The notes: generated by a model not told the origin, from the letters alone. A stretch of DNA of 12,300 nucleotides from Propionibacteriaceae bacterium (GCA_009781325.1 WQYJ01000044.1:1-12300); one strand, 5' to 3'; shown: positions 1-7,867, counted from the stretch's first letter. Program-made: numbers and translations.

Positions 1-1641
1 ATGCTTGGGAAGAGCGTGCGCAAGGAGAAGAATGTGATCAAAGAAATACCTATGCCGGTGCAGTTCGTCAATAGAGTGTGGAAGAGAATTCCTGTCTCGA
101 CAAAAATCACCTTTTTCACTACATTTACCGTGGGAGTTTTGGCTCACGTCTTCATGATTACCAACAAGCTTCCGGCCCATGATGACATCTGGATGCTCTT
201 CAGTCCTTTGCGCTTCGAGGCTTATGGGCGATGGTTTGCCTTTTTCCCTACCCTGATAAGCAGCTCTTTTTCTATGCCTGGTGTTAATGCCTTGCTCGCC
301 CTGGTCTATCTTTCTGCCGCGGCTTGCGTTGTCACTGCGTTGCTGCGCATCGGTGAGCCTTTGCTCTGTGTTTTGGTGGGGCTTGTGATGGTGGTGTTTC
401 CATCCGTCGCTGCCTCGATGATCTGCATGGCTGGTGTTGACGGCAACTTCTTCGCAATGATGCTTAGTTGCTTAGCCGTTTATTTAGCCAGCAAATACCG
501 ATTCGGTTTCGCCGCAGCTTTCGTACTTATCACTCTTGCAATGGGTGTTTATCAGATATATTTCGCTATGGCTGCAGGCCTGTTTGTTTTAGTCCTGCTG
601 ATTGCTGTTGTCGACCTTCAGCCGGTTAAAACCGCCCTGTTGAACGGTGCTAAGTATGTCGGAGTCCTGATAGCCTCCATGGGCGCATACTTTGTCATGG
701 TACGGCTGACAGCAACAGAGCTGGTCCCCTATCAAGGGTTAGACAGCATGGGGAAGATCAATATCGCTGAAATCCCGAGCATGGTAATTGCCTCCTACAC
801 AGAAGCGGCAAGATTCTTCCTCCGCAACAGCTTGAAGGTTCATTACCGATATATGGGCGTTTTCTGGGGAATCGCATTTCTTGCGGTTGCTGGGTTGATT
901 GTGTGGATCATCATTCACCGGAAGATTCACACCAGCGCAGCACGCACAGTGTTGCTGGGTGTATTGGTGCTGATTCTTCCTTTAGCAGCGAACATCGTAT
1001 TTCTGATGGGTTCGGGCAAGGTGCACATGCTCATGATGTATGGCTTGGTATTAATTCCCATTGGGATGCTCGCGCTTCTATCTGTCGCAAGTCAGATCCG
1101 TGCAGAGGGCTTGCCGACAGAAACGCCGCAAGGCTTTCGCATGGTTGGATTATGGGCAGTTCCTGTCTTGTCCTGGGCAATAATTGGAGTGCTTCTCGTC
1201 TCGAGTTTCGGGTACGGCATCAAGTCCAACCAAGCATACTTTCGGCAGTACCTTGCTTATGAACAAGCTTTTTCATTTTCATCACAATTATTATCGCGAA
1301 TCGCGAACACACAGGGATTCACTCCCGATGACGAGATACTGCTTGTTGGTGTTCAGCAGGAACTAACTGTCCGAAATGCCTTCATTGAGATCGAACCTTT
1401 TGCCCTGTTTACTGATCCGAAGGTCCGAGGGGAGAGTCCAGAATTTATGCTCTACGGCGCTTACCCACCCTTCCTGAAGTACTACATGGGGGTTAACCAA
1501 ACTGTCGTGCGCTGGATAGGGGGAGACCCACCTGCTGGCTTAACGACGGAACAGATCAAGCAAATTGAAGAAATGCCGATCTATCCTGAAGAGGGCTCAA
1601 TCCATCGGGTTGGGGAGTCAATCGTCGTGAAGTTTTCTTAG
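1..1641 (+). CDS. GtrII-like polytopic membrane glycosyltransferase (Glucos_trans_II type)
   Basis: Probable membrane glycosyltransferase that moves a sugar from an undecaprenyl-phosphate donor onto a surface glycan outside the membrane. The 546-residue protein has a basic cytoplasmic N-terminus, a first membrane helix near residues 36-55, and then an outside loop with an Asp-Asp pair at 61-62 (HDDIW) and Gly-Arg at 76-77. About ten more hydrophobic segments follow, including MGVYQIYFAMAAG at 181-193, which resembles the GtrII family. A mostly soluble tail starts near residue 415. Length and layout fit GtrII proteins; the acceptor and sugar are unknown. The gene converges on the sugar operon, which includes a GtrB-like partner. 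Start: the ATG at base 1 is used, but a GTG at 34 has a far better ribosome-binding site (AAGGAG at 22-27), so the protein may be 535 residues. The promoter lies outside the window. Confidence 0.72.
   Translation: MLGKSVRKEKNVIKEIPMPVQFVNRVWKRIPVSTKITFFTTFTVGVLAHVFMITNKLPAHDDIWMLFSPLRFEAYGRWFAFFPTLISSSFSMPGVNALLALVYLSAAACVVTALLRIGEPLLCVLVGLVMVVFPSVAASMICMAGVDGNFFAMMLSCLAVYLASKYRFGFAAAFVLITLAMGVYQIYFAMAAGLFVLVLLIAVVDLQPVKTALLNGAKYVGVLIASMGAYFVMVRLTATELVPYQGLDSMGKINIAEIPSMVIASYTEAARFFLRNSLKVHYRYMGVFWGIAFLAVAGLIVWIIIHRKIHTSAARTVLLGVLVLILPLAANIVFLMGSGKVHMLMMYGLVLIPIGMLALLSVASQIRAEGLPTETPQGFRMVGLWAVPVLSWAIIGVLLVSSFGYGIKSNQAYFRQYLAYEQAFSFSSQLLSRIANTQGFTPDDEILLVGVQQELTVRNAFIEIEPFALFTDPKVRGESPEFMLYGAYPPFLKYYMGVNQTVVRWIGGDPPAGLTTEQIKQIEEMPIYPEEGSIHRVGESIVVKFS
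22..27 (+). promoter_or_regulatory. Shine-Dalgarno AAGGAG favouring an internal GTG start
   Basis: AAGGAG lies 6 nt before an in-frame GTG at 34-36. Nothing upstream of the ATG at base 1 can be seen because the window begins there. The motif argues that translation of the GtrII-like gene may start at 34. Confidence 0.45.
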
Positions 1642-1713
1642 TGAGTATTCGTACGCCACGAGGCAATTTGGTCATGGCTCTAAGACTGAAAAGCGGGGAA
1701 CTAGAGTAGCAAG
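1642..1713. other. Convergent intergenic gap, no clear terminator
   Basis: These 72 bases separate the 3' ends of two convergent membrane-protein genes. I looked for a GC-rich stem followed by a T-run on either strand and saw only short imperfect pairings (for example GCCA near 1655 with TGGC near 1675). Any termination here is not of the obvious intrinsic type. Confidence 0.4.
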
Positions 1714-3150
1714 TCACTCCATGAGGTACCGCCACACGGAAGCAAAGGATCGTTCTTCGACCACTATGCCTTGCTCTTTTATGAACGTAACCCACTCTTC
1801 TCGTGGAAGGCAAGCAACGCTGTTCAAGTCCTTGTGAAGGGCGAATCCTCTGTTGACCCAGAAGTCTGAATCCTCTTTGAGGTTCTCCAATTTATGCGCC
1901 GCAGTTTGTGGAAATTTTGCCGTTGGAATTAATGGGACAACGACATCGCGTATGCCCTTGTCCACAAAGGCTGCCACTATTCGATTTCTCTCTTCTGAAT
2001 CTGCTTGTTGACGAGCCATATCAATCATTGCTCTCGGCAACGACAGGAACATACCAAACGACAAAACGAGAACAATGACCAAGGACAAAGCCTTAGCGAT
2101 GGGGATACCCTTGCTCCAGATGTCTGAAAAGCTAATCGCAGCCGCGATGAATAGGAAGACTGTGCCACCGAGAAAGGCCCTGCCCGCATAGAAATAAGGC
2201 AGTGTAGCCAGCATGGCAAAAATAGCCACAACCCCAGCAATGAAGAACGCAATCGAAAGGATAACTCTCTTCGGAGAACCTTGAGAACAATAGATATGAA
2301 GGGCAATAAGCAGGAAGTAGATCAGGAAAAAGTACTTCAACTCATCCATGACATAATTGGAAATACCCCAGAAGCGATAACTCAGTGAAGACAGCAGAGA
2401 ATCATCTTGTCCTGCAATCCCTTCTCTTGCACTATTACCCGGGGCAAGAAGGACTACCAAGTACGAAGCAATCGCAACGAGTATTCCGACTAGCTTCCAC
2501 AGATCAATCCTTTTTGTCTTGATCAGACCAGGGAGAATGAGCGCTCCAACAATGAATAGTCCCCCCATTGTTGCTGCCTCACCAGCGAAGCCAGCAAAGA
2601 TGCCGAGAGGAACCATCGCGATACAGCCGATCACTTTATTCTTGAATGTCCAAGCATCGGAGAAAGAAAGATAGTAGGGCAAGATGAAGAAAAGAAGACC
2701 AGCGATACACCACAGATAAACCATGGAGCCGAGTGGCCACAGAAAGACTTGACCAAAGCTGAGTGTGAACGTCCACATGATCACTGTGATGAAAATCAAC
2801 AGTGGGATCGAGTATCGCTTTTCACCGCGGCTGATTCTGTAGATCATCCAAACAAATCCAGTGAATACACCGGTGTTGATGAAGTTGAAAAGCAACTTGG
2901 GAAGCTTAAAGAAGATTCCATCTGCGTAAGACGATGTTAGAGCTCTGCCGCCGTTATGGGTGTACAGGTACCACATGCGGTCGAGGAAGTCAGCGTTCTT
3001 CGCAGCGTAAAGATGACCAAAATCATCAGCAAGGTAAGGAGTGAGAAAGTTCTGAATAAGAAAGACGAACAACAATACCGATACAAGAGCTAAAAAGTAT
3101 CGCTTCACATGGTCTTTTATGTGTTTTAGGACCCGATTGTACATGTCCAT
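1714..3150 (-). CDS. DUF6056-family polytopic membrane protein, candidate GT-C glycosyltransferase
   Basis: Integral membrane protein of about 478 residues, resembling the uncharacterised DUF6056 family. With the start at 3150, helix 1 is near residues 18-37, followed by an outside loop with ADDF (Asp-Asp at 42-43) and GGR ending at 69. About ten further hydrophobic helices follow, with a WPLG motif in the middle, a Gly-rich segment with GEAA, and a soluble tail of about 100 residues. An acidic pair after helix 1 is the usual place for the catalytic acid in GT-C transferases, so a polyprenyl-phosphate-sugar transferase role is inferred, not shown. It is the last gene of the operon. An ATG at 3174 is also in frame, but the ATG at 3150 overlaps the upstream TAA (TAATG), which suggests translational coupling, and the 3174 start has no visible ribosome-binding site. 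Another ATG at 3144 is possible. Confidence 0.66.
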   Translation of the reverse strand: MDMYNRVLKHIKDHVKRYFLALVSVLLFVFLIQNFLTPYLADDFGHLYAAKNADFLDRMWYLYTHNGGRALTSSYADGIFFKLPKLLFNFINTGVFTGFVWMIYRISRGEKRYSIPLLIFITVIMWTFTLSFGQVFLWPLGSMVYLWCIAGLLFFILPYYLSFSDAWTFKNKVIGCIAMVPLGIFAGFAGEAATMGGLFIVGALILPGLIKTKRIDLWKLVGILVAIASYLVVLLAPGNSAREGIAGQDDSLLSSLSYRFWGISNYVMDELKYFFLIYFLLIALHIYCSQGSPKRVILSIAFFIAGVVAIFAMLATLPYFYAGRAFLGGTVFLFIAAAISFSDIWSKGIPIAKALSLVIVLVLSFGMFLSLPRAMIDMARQQADSEERNRIVAAFVDKGIRDVVVPLIPTAKFPQTAAHKLENLKEDSDFWVNRGFALHKDLNSVACLPREEWVTFIKEQGIVVEERSFASVWRYLME

Positions 3151-3716
3151 TATAGATCGTACTCTTTCTTGCATGAGGGGCAGACGTAACTACCTGCTTC
3201 CTGCCGATCCAACCTCTTTCCACAGGTGCAAACCCAACCAATTTGCCTGGCGGGAACACCTGCCACAAGTGCATGGTCGGCTACATCCTTCGTAACAACG
3301 GCACCTGAGGCTACCATGGCGTACTCACCAATCGTTGATCCGCAGACAATCGTCGCATTGGCACCTATAGAGGCTCCTCTCTTCACCTGAGTGGGGACAA
3401 CCTCCCAGCCATGTTCTGGTTGTGCGCGAGGAAAGAGATCATTAGTGAAAACACAGGATGGTCCGCAAAACACATCATCAGAAAGATGAACACCGTCATA
3501 CAGCGAAACATTGTTTTGGATCTTGCAGCCATGACCGATGATGACATCATTCGCCACGTAGACGTTTTGCCCCAATGAACAACCTTCTCCGATCTGAGCG
3601 CCCGAAGAAACATGGCAAAAATGCCAGATCTTGGTGCCGGAACCTATCACAGCTCCATCGTCGACAATGGCAGACTCATGAATGAAAACTAAGGGATTAC
3701 CGTGATCCTGTGCCAT
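3150..3716 (-). CDS. WbpD/WlbB-like sugar-nucleotide N-acetyltransferase with C-terminal Cys4 motif
   Basis: Left-handed beta-helix acyltransferase of 188 residues, expected to transfer acetyl from acetyl-CoA to the 3-amino group of a UDP-amino sugar in the cytoplasm. Hexapeptide repeats (IGSGTK, IGEGCS, IGHGCK, SIGAN, STIGEY) run from about residue 13 to 145. The central NNVSLYDGV and DDVFCGPSCVFTND stretch at about 68-93 and the closing VAGVPARQIGW at 151-161 are hallmarks of the WbpD/WlbB group. After the helix comes an extra tail with Cys163, Cys165, Cys179 and Cys182, which looks like a small zinc ribbon. The ATG at 3716 lies 4 nt after the dehydrogenase stop; a GGGGG run at 3728-3732 is a weak ribosome-binding site. 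An ATG at 3734 is in frame but inside the upstream gene, and the six extra residues do not look like the family start. Confidence 0.85.
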   Translation of the reverse strand: MAQDHGNPLVFIHESAIVDDGAVIGSGTKIWHFCHVSSGAQIGEGCSLGQNVYVANDVIIGHGCKIQNNVSLYDGVHLSDDVFCGPSCVFTNDLFPRAQPEHGWEVVPTQVKRGASIGANATIVCGSTIGEYAMVASGAVVTKDVADHALVAGVPARQIGWVCTCGKRLDRQEAGSYVCPSCKKEYDL

Positions 3717-3720
3717 GAGT

Positions 3721-4698
3721 CTAAACACCCCCATCTAGGATTGCCTGTTCAATGAGTTGGCATACCTCCAAGGCACGTTTTCCCATGATGCCGCTTGGAC
3801 CGAGAGGCGCGCCATGGACGATGGCATCAGCAAAGTGGGAAAACTCTGCGCGCAAGGGCTCCTCCATGGGTACGAAAACCTTTTCTACGATGTTTTCCTG
3901 GGTGTATTGAACGGGATAGCCAACATCAAGAGCGAAGTTGGTTTTGCGCGATATTTCGACTGTGCGAGCCAAATAGTCAACATCGATAAATGCGTTCTGT
4001 GCGTTGATTTGAGCGCATCGTATCTTCGATTCAGTCACCCTGGAAGCAGTTAGTGAGGCCAACTTACCGGATTCAAACGTGATCAGTGCTTGAGCGTAAT
4101 CGATCTTGTCAGTAAAAACGCAAGCCCCTTGTGCACTGAGTTTCCTGATGGGTTCATTGCAAAGTGAGTTGATCACATCAACGTCATGGATCATGAGATC
4201 CATGACTACGCTGGTGTCTGAGACTCGCGCATAAAAAGGAATCATGCGTCTGAAATCCGCAGAGATGAGCTTTTCTGACTCGATGATATTCATCAATGAA
4301 GAAATAGCTGGATTGAAGCGCTCAACATGGCCAACACAAAGCTGGACTCCTGCCGTATCGCAGGCCTCAATGATCTCCTGAGCATCGCTGATTGTGATTG
4401 CCAGGGGTTTTTCGACCAACACGTGACAACCCTGCTGTGCAGCTCTTACAGCCAGTTCGCGGTGAAGTGGCGAAGGGGTCACGATGTGTGCAACATCAAC
4501 ACTGGCGAAGAGTTGTTCGGGACTGTCGAAGGCTTGGATAGCGTACTGGCTGGCATATTGGGTGCAGACCTCGACATTCGGATCATAGCAACCAACTAGG
4601 TCAAACTGAGGCATTGTTGACAGCACGCGCAGGTGGTTGCGCCCCATGCTCCCAGTACCAAGTACGCCAACCTTTAAGGGATTCTTCGAGGCAGTCAT
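3721..4698 (-). CDS. Gfo/Idh/MocA sugar-nucleotide dehydrogenase (WlbA/WbpB or GnnA-like)
   Basis: NAD(P)-dependent oxidoreductase of 325 residues, probably oxidising C3 of a UDP-GlcNAc-type sugar so that the neighbouring aminotransferase can install an amino group. The N-terminal Rossmann fold has G14-x-G16-x-x-G19, and the family signature Glu96-Lys97-Pro98 is present. His171 in the segment DLMIHDVD at 167-174 is the likely catalytic position. That segment is what I recall from proteins annotated as UDP-GlcNAc 3-dehydrogenases of GnnA type. The alternative is the uronic-acid enzyme WlbA/WbpB, which would need a UDP-GlcNAc 6-dehydrogenase not found in this window. The ATG at 4698 shares its A with the TGA of the upstream aminotransferase (TGATG). 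A GTG codon lies directly upstream at 4701. The gene order aminotransferase, dehydrogenase, acetyltransferase supports the role. Confidence 0.83.
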   Translation of the reverse strand: MTASKNPLKVGVLGTGSMGRNHLRVLSTMPQFDLVGCYDPNVEVCTQYASQYAIQAFDSPEQLFASVDVAHIVTPSPLHRELAVRAAQQGCHVLVEKPLAITISDAQEIIEACDTAGVQLCVGHVERFNPAISSLMNIIESEKLISADFRRMIPFYARVSDTSVVMDLMIHDVDVINSLCNEPIRKLSAQGACVFTDKIDYAQALITFESGKLASLTASRVTESKIRCAQINAQNAFIDVDYLARTVEISRKTNFALDVGYPVQYTQENIVEKVFVPMEEPLRAEFSHFADAIVHGAPLGPSGIMGKRALEVCQLIEQAILDGGV

Positions 4699-5819
4699 CA
4701 CAGAGCCTTTCTCAGTTCTTCAGTGATGAGTTCGATGTCGTCATCACTGAGGTACGGATGCATGGGAAGTGACACAATTCTCCTGGCCAAATCCTCACAG
4801 ACCTCTAAACTGCCTTCAGGATAGCCGAGGTGTTTGTAAGCACCGGATAGGTGAATAGGGATTCGGTAATAGACATTGGTGGGGATATTCGCTTGTTTCA
4901 GTGATTCGAGAACCTCTTCGCGCTGCTCGTTGCTGGCTGCAACGAGGGAATATTGCGCCCAGGCGCTGCCATAGCCTTGCGGAATGATGGGTGTTTTGAT
5001 GACATCGTGCAGTCTTTGTGTGTACGCAGCCGCCACTCTATTGCGCTGAGCAATCTCGTCATCGAAGATCACAAGCTTCTCTAAGAGTACGGCAGCCTGA
5101 ATGGTATCAAGCCTTGCATTCAGCCCGATGCGCACGTTGTCGTACTTATCCTCACCTTGGCCATGGACTCGTATTGAGTGATAGAGATCAGCTAAGTGGT
5201 CATCGTTGGTGAAAACCGCACCACCGTCACCGTAGCAACCCAAGGGTTTTGCCGGGAAGAAACTGGTGGCTGCAGCATCGCCGAAGCTGCATGCCTTCTG
5301 ACCAAGATACGAAGCGCCAAAGCTTTGCGCCGCATCTTCGATGAGGAACAGACCATGCTTCTTCGCAAAGGCGCTGATCTGTTCATAGTCAACAGGCAAG
5401 CCAAATAAGTCCACGGCCATGATTCCGCGAGGCGTGAGCTTGCCCTCCTTCACAACGCGGTCAAAGGCTTCTTCCAGGGTGCCAACGGTGATATTGAAGG
5501 TATCCGCATCTGAATCAACAAAGACCGGAGTGGCACCGGCCAAGGTGATGCTTTCAGCCGAGGCAAAGAAGGTAAAGGAAGGCACGAAGACTGCATCAGT
5601 GGGACTCAGATCGTACGCCATGAGGGCAATGACTAGGGCATCGGTTCCGTTGGAGCAACTCAGGACGTGCTTGACACCGACATAGGAAGCCAGTTTCTCT
5701 TCAAGTTCGCGCACCTGGGGACCCAAGATGTATTGCTGACTGGCGACAACATCAGATACCGCTTTTTGTACCTGGGTTTCTATTCTCAGATATTGAGTTT
5801 TCAAATCAATGAACTGCAT
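4698..5819 (-). CDS. DegT/DnrJ/EryC1/StrS aminotransferase, 3-oxo-sugar nucleotide aminating (WbpE/GnnB-like)
   Basis: PLP-dependent sugar aminotransferase of 373 residues, expected to transfer the amino group of glutamate to the 3-keto nucleotide sugar made by the next gene's product. Visible motifs are FIDL at the N-terminus, SNGTDAL at 56-62 (phosphate binding), EDAAQSFGA at 161-169 with Asp162 as the residue facing the PLP ring nitrogen, and FFPAKPLGCYGDGGA at 187-201 with Lys191 as the Schiff-base lysine. The C-terminal small domain is complete. The ATG at 5819 was chosen because GAGAGA at 5831-5826 stands 6 nt before it and the protein then starts with the family's typical MxFIDL. An in-frame ATG at 5840 would add seven residues but has a poor ribosome-binding site. 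The gene end overlaps the dehydrogenase start by one base. Confidence 0.87.
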   Translation of the reverse strand: MQFIDLKTQYLRIETQVQKAVSDVVASQQYILGPQVRELEEKLASYVGVKHVLSCSNGTDALVIALMAYDLSPTDAVFVPSFTFFASAESITLAGATPVFVDSDADTFNITVGTLEEAFDRVVKEGKLTPRGIMAVDLFGLPVDYEQISAFAKKHGLFLIEDAAQSFGASYLGQKACSFGDAAATSFFPAKPLGCYGDGGAVFTNDDHLADLYHSIRVHGQGEDKYDNVRIGLNARLDTIQAAVLLEKLVIFDDEIAQRNRVAAAYTQRLHDVIKTPIIPQGYGSAWAQYSLVAASNEQREEVLESLKQANIPTNVYYRIPIHLSGAYKHLGYPEGSLEVCEDLARRIVSLPMHPYLSDDDIELITEELRKAL

Positions 5820-5858
5820 TGGGCGTCTCTCAGTTTCCATTCCGTATGCGGAAGTTCG

Positions 5859-6938
5859 TCATAGCGAACTTAGCGCCTCTTCAATTGCCTGACACACCAA
5901 CTCTATGGGAACACCGCTATAGCAAGGAAGAGTGATGGTGTTTTGCTGCAGCCAGTGTGCATGAGGTTGAACGTCGTTGTACTTCTCACGATAGTACGTA
6001 CAGGCACTCAGGCAGTATGTGCCCAGAGTGGATTCGATGTCTGATGCCTTCAGGGCAGCGATGAGTGCATCGCGGTCAACCTGTTCAGGAACACTGAAGA
6101 CCACACTCTGTCTATTTGTGTATGCAGTACCAGTCTCGATCTGGGGCTTAAATCCCAGTGGAGTTAGCAGCTTCTCGTACTGTGCATATTGCGAACGGCG
6201 CTCAGAGATCACCTCATCAATGTGATCGAGTTGATAGCATCCCATGACACAGGCAATCTCAGGCATTCGATAGTTGAAGCCAAAGGTCGCAAAGTCGAAA
6301 TTCTCATCGGCGCCGTGATTGAGTTTTATCTTGAGTTGTTGGGCCCATTCATCATTATTTGTTGTGATAGCTCCACCCTCGCCAGTTGTCAGCAGCTTCC
6401 GGGGATGCATACTGAAGCAGGTAAGGTCTGCGATCGAACCCACCTTTCGTCCGCCTGAACTGCTCCCAATGGCGCATGCAGCGTCTTCGATTAACGGGAT
6501 GCCGTGCTTGCGGCAGATGCTGGCAATGTCCTCCAACCCGGAAGGATTGCCCAGGGCATCGACAAAAATCACGGCTTTGGTTGCGGGTGTGATCTTCGTC
6601 AGCAGGCTCTCCGGCATCATGTTGTAGGTCTGAAGCGAAACATCAGCTAATACTGTTGTGGCTCCCAGGTCTTCAACAACATTGGCGGAGGCTGGGAACG
6701 AGAAATCCGAGACGATGACTTCGTCACCGGATCCAATACCCAAGATTCGCAGGCACATAGACAGTGCCGTCGTAGCGGAGGTGGTTAAGAAGGCATGTTT
6801 TGCTCCTGTGTACTCACTCAACTTCCTTGGCAGTAGCTGAGAATAAGTGCCCTTGGTAAATACCCCGGAAGCAAAAATCTCCCTGATGCTTTCCTCGACC
6901 GCTTCGAAAGCAACGTACGGCCTGACTAGTCGAATCAT
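5859..6938 (-). CDS. Second DegT/DnrJ/EryC1/StrS-family PLP aminotransferase
   Basis: PLP-dependent aminotransferase of 359 residues, clearly different in sequence from its operon neighbour. Motifs: TTSATTAL at 52-59, a VIVSDFSFPASAN substrate-loop region at 74-86, EDAACAIGS at 151-159 with Asp152, and FSMHPRKLLTTGEGGA at 175-190 with Lys181 as the PLP lysine. The HPRK-TTGEGG form is common in sugar aminotransferases acting on keto-deoxysugars, but the substrate cannot be fixed from sequence. It may aminate another carbon of the same sugar or make a second amino sugar. The start ATG lies 2 nt after the glycosyltransferase stop. Its ribosome-binding site GAGAGG (6953-6948) lies inside the end of that upstream gene, so the two genes are co-transcribed and probably coupled. 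About 39 bp separate its stop from the next start. Confidence 0.85.
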   Translation of the reverse strand: MIRLVRPYVAFEAVEESIREIFASGVFTKGTYSQLLPRKLSEYTGAKHAFLTTSATTALSMCLRILGIGSGDEVIVSDFSFPASANVVEDLGATTVLADVSLQTYNMMPESLLTKITPATKAVIFVDALGNPSGLEDIASICRKHGIPLIEDAACAIGSSSGGRKVGSIADLTCFSMHPRKLLTTGEGGAITTNNDEWAQQLKIKLNHGADENFDFATFGFNYRMPEIACVMGCYQLDHIDEVISERRSQYAQYEKLLTPLGFKPQIETGTAYTNRQSVVFSVPEQVDRDALIAALKASDIESTLGTYCLSACTYYREKYNDVQPHAHWLQQNTITLPCYSGVPIELVCQAIEEALSSL

Positions 6939-6940
6939 TA

Positions 6941-7867
6941 CTAATTACCTCTCACCTGAAAAACTTCATCAACGATGAATACTGGTCTACGGCGTGCTGC
7001 TTCTAGGGTTCTGACAAGGTACTCGGAGATAATTCCAAGTGAAACGTTGGTGAGGCCAAAACCAATCAGCAAAACGGAAATGATCGTTGGGAATCCCGGT
7101 GACAGACTGTGGGCACTGAAGAGCCAAATGATGATGATTACCAAAGCGTAAAGGAAGCCGATTGCTGCCAGAATGAAGCCGAGAGTTGTGATGGCGCGAA
7201 TCGGAACAAATGAAAACATGACAAAGCTGTCGATCATCAGTTTTAGTTTCTTGCTAAATGTCCAGGATGATGAACCAGCTTTTCGTTCTTGAAACTTGAC
7301 TTCAAAACTTGACCGCTGAAAGCCGAAGTGGAAGAGCTGAAAGAAAAACGATGTGTTGTCTTCCATATGCTCGTTGAGCAGTTCCTTCGCTTTGGGGCCA
7401 AATGCCACTCCTATGAGCCCTTCATGCGGGAACTCGGGCATGATGTATCGCCGAGCAAGCTTGGCGAAAATGCGGCTTCCCAAACTTCCTCGATACCCCA
7501 TTCGCTTTGAGTAGACGATTTCATTTCCAGCCTTAAGCTCTTTGACAAACAAGGCTATGTCTTCGATGGGTTCAGGCATATCCATGGAGTAGACCATGAC
7601 ATAATCCGCGTCTGCATTTGCTACCCCAGCCCGAATGGCTGCATGGGCTCCATAATTCCTTGACAGCTTTATGATTTTCACATCTGCTGCTCTGAAAGGG
7701 TAATTCTGCAATGCTTGAATGGTCCCGTCAATTGAACCATCATCGACGAAGACGAGCTGAATGGAAAAGTCAATAGTTTCTACGAAATCATTGAATGCTG
7801 ATCCCAATGCCTCCACGGATAATTCTTCATTGTGTGCAGGTATGACCACCGATAAATCTGGGGGCAT
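6941..7867 (-). CDS. GtrB/DPM1/ArnC-type family 2 glycosyltransferase (polyprenyl-phosphate sugar transferase)
   Basis: Membrane-anchored GT-A enzyme of 308 residues, expected to transfer a sugar from a nucleotide donor to undecaprenyl phosphate on the cytoplasmic face. It has VVIPAHNEE near the N-terminus, VDDGS at 41-45, LSRNYGAHAAIRAG at 68-81, RKAGSSSW at 195-202, two membrane helices at about 225-250 and 260-285, and the closing SEYLVRTLEAARRRP, all as in the GtrB/DPM1 group. The region that normally reads like DADLQDPPE is here SMDMPEPIE at 94-102, so the first Asp of DXD is Ser while Asp96 remains. This may be a divergent metal site or altered specificity. It is the first gene of the operon, with AGAGGA (7882-7877) 9 nt before the ATG and a good promoter further upstream. 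Confidence 0.87.
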   Translation of the reverse strand: MPPDLSVVIPAHNEELSVEALGSAFNDFVETIDFSIQLVFVDDGSIDGTIQALQNYPFRAADVKIIKLSRNYGAHAAIRAGVANADADYVMVYSMDMPEPIEDIALFVKELKAGNEIVYSKRMGYRGSLGSRIFAKLARRYIMPEFPHEGLIGVAFGPKAKELLNEHMEDNTSFFFQLFHFGFQRSSFEVKFQERKAGSSSWTFSKKLKLMIDSFVMFSFVPIRAITTLGFILAAIGFLYALVIIIIWLFSAHSLSPGFPTIISVLLIGFGLTNVSLGIISEYLVRTLEAARRRPVFIVDEVFQVRGN

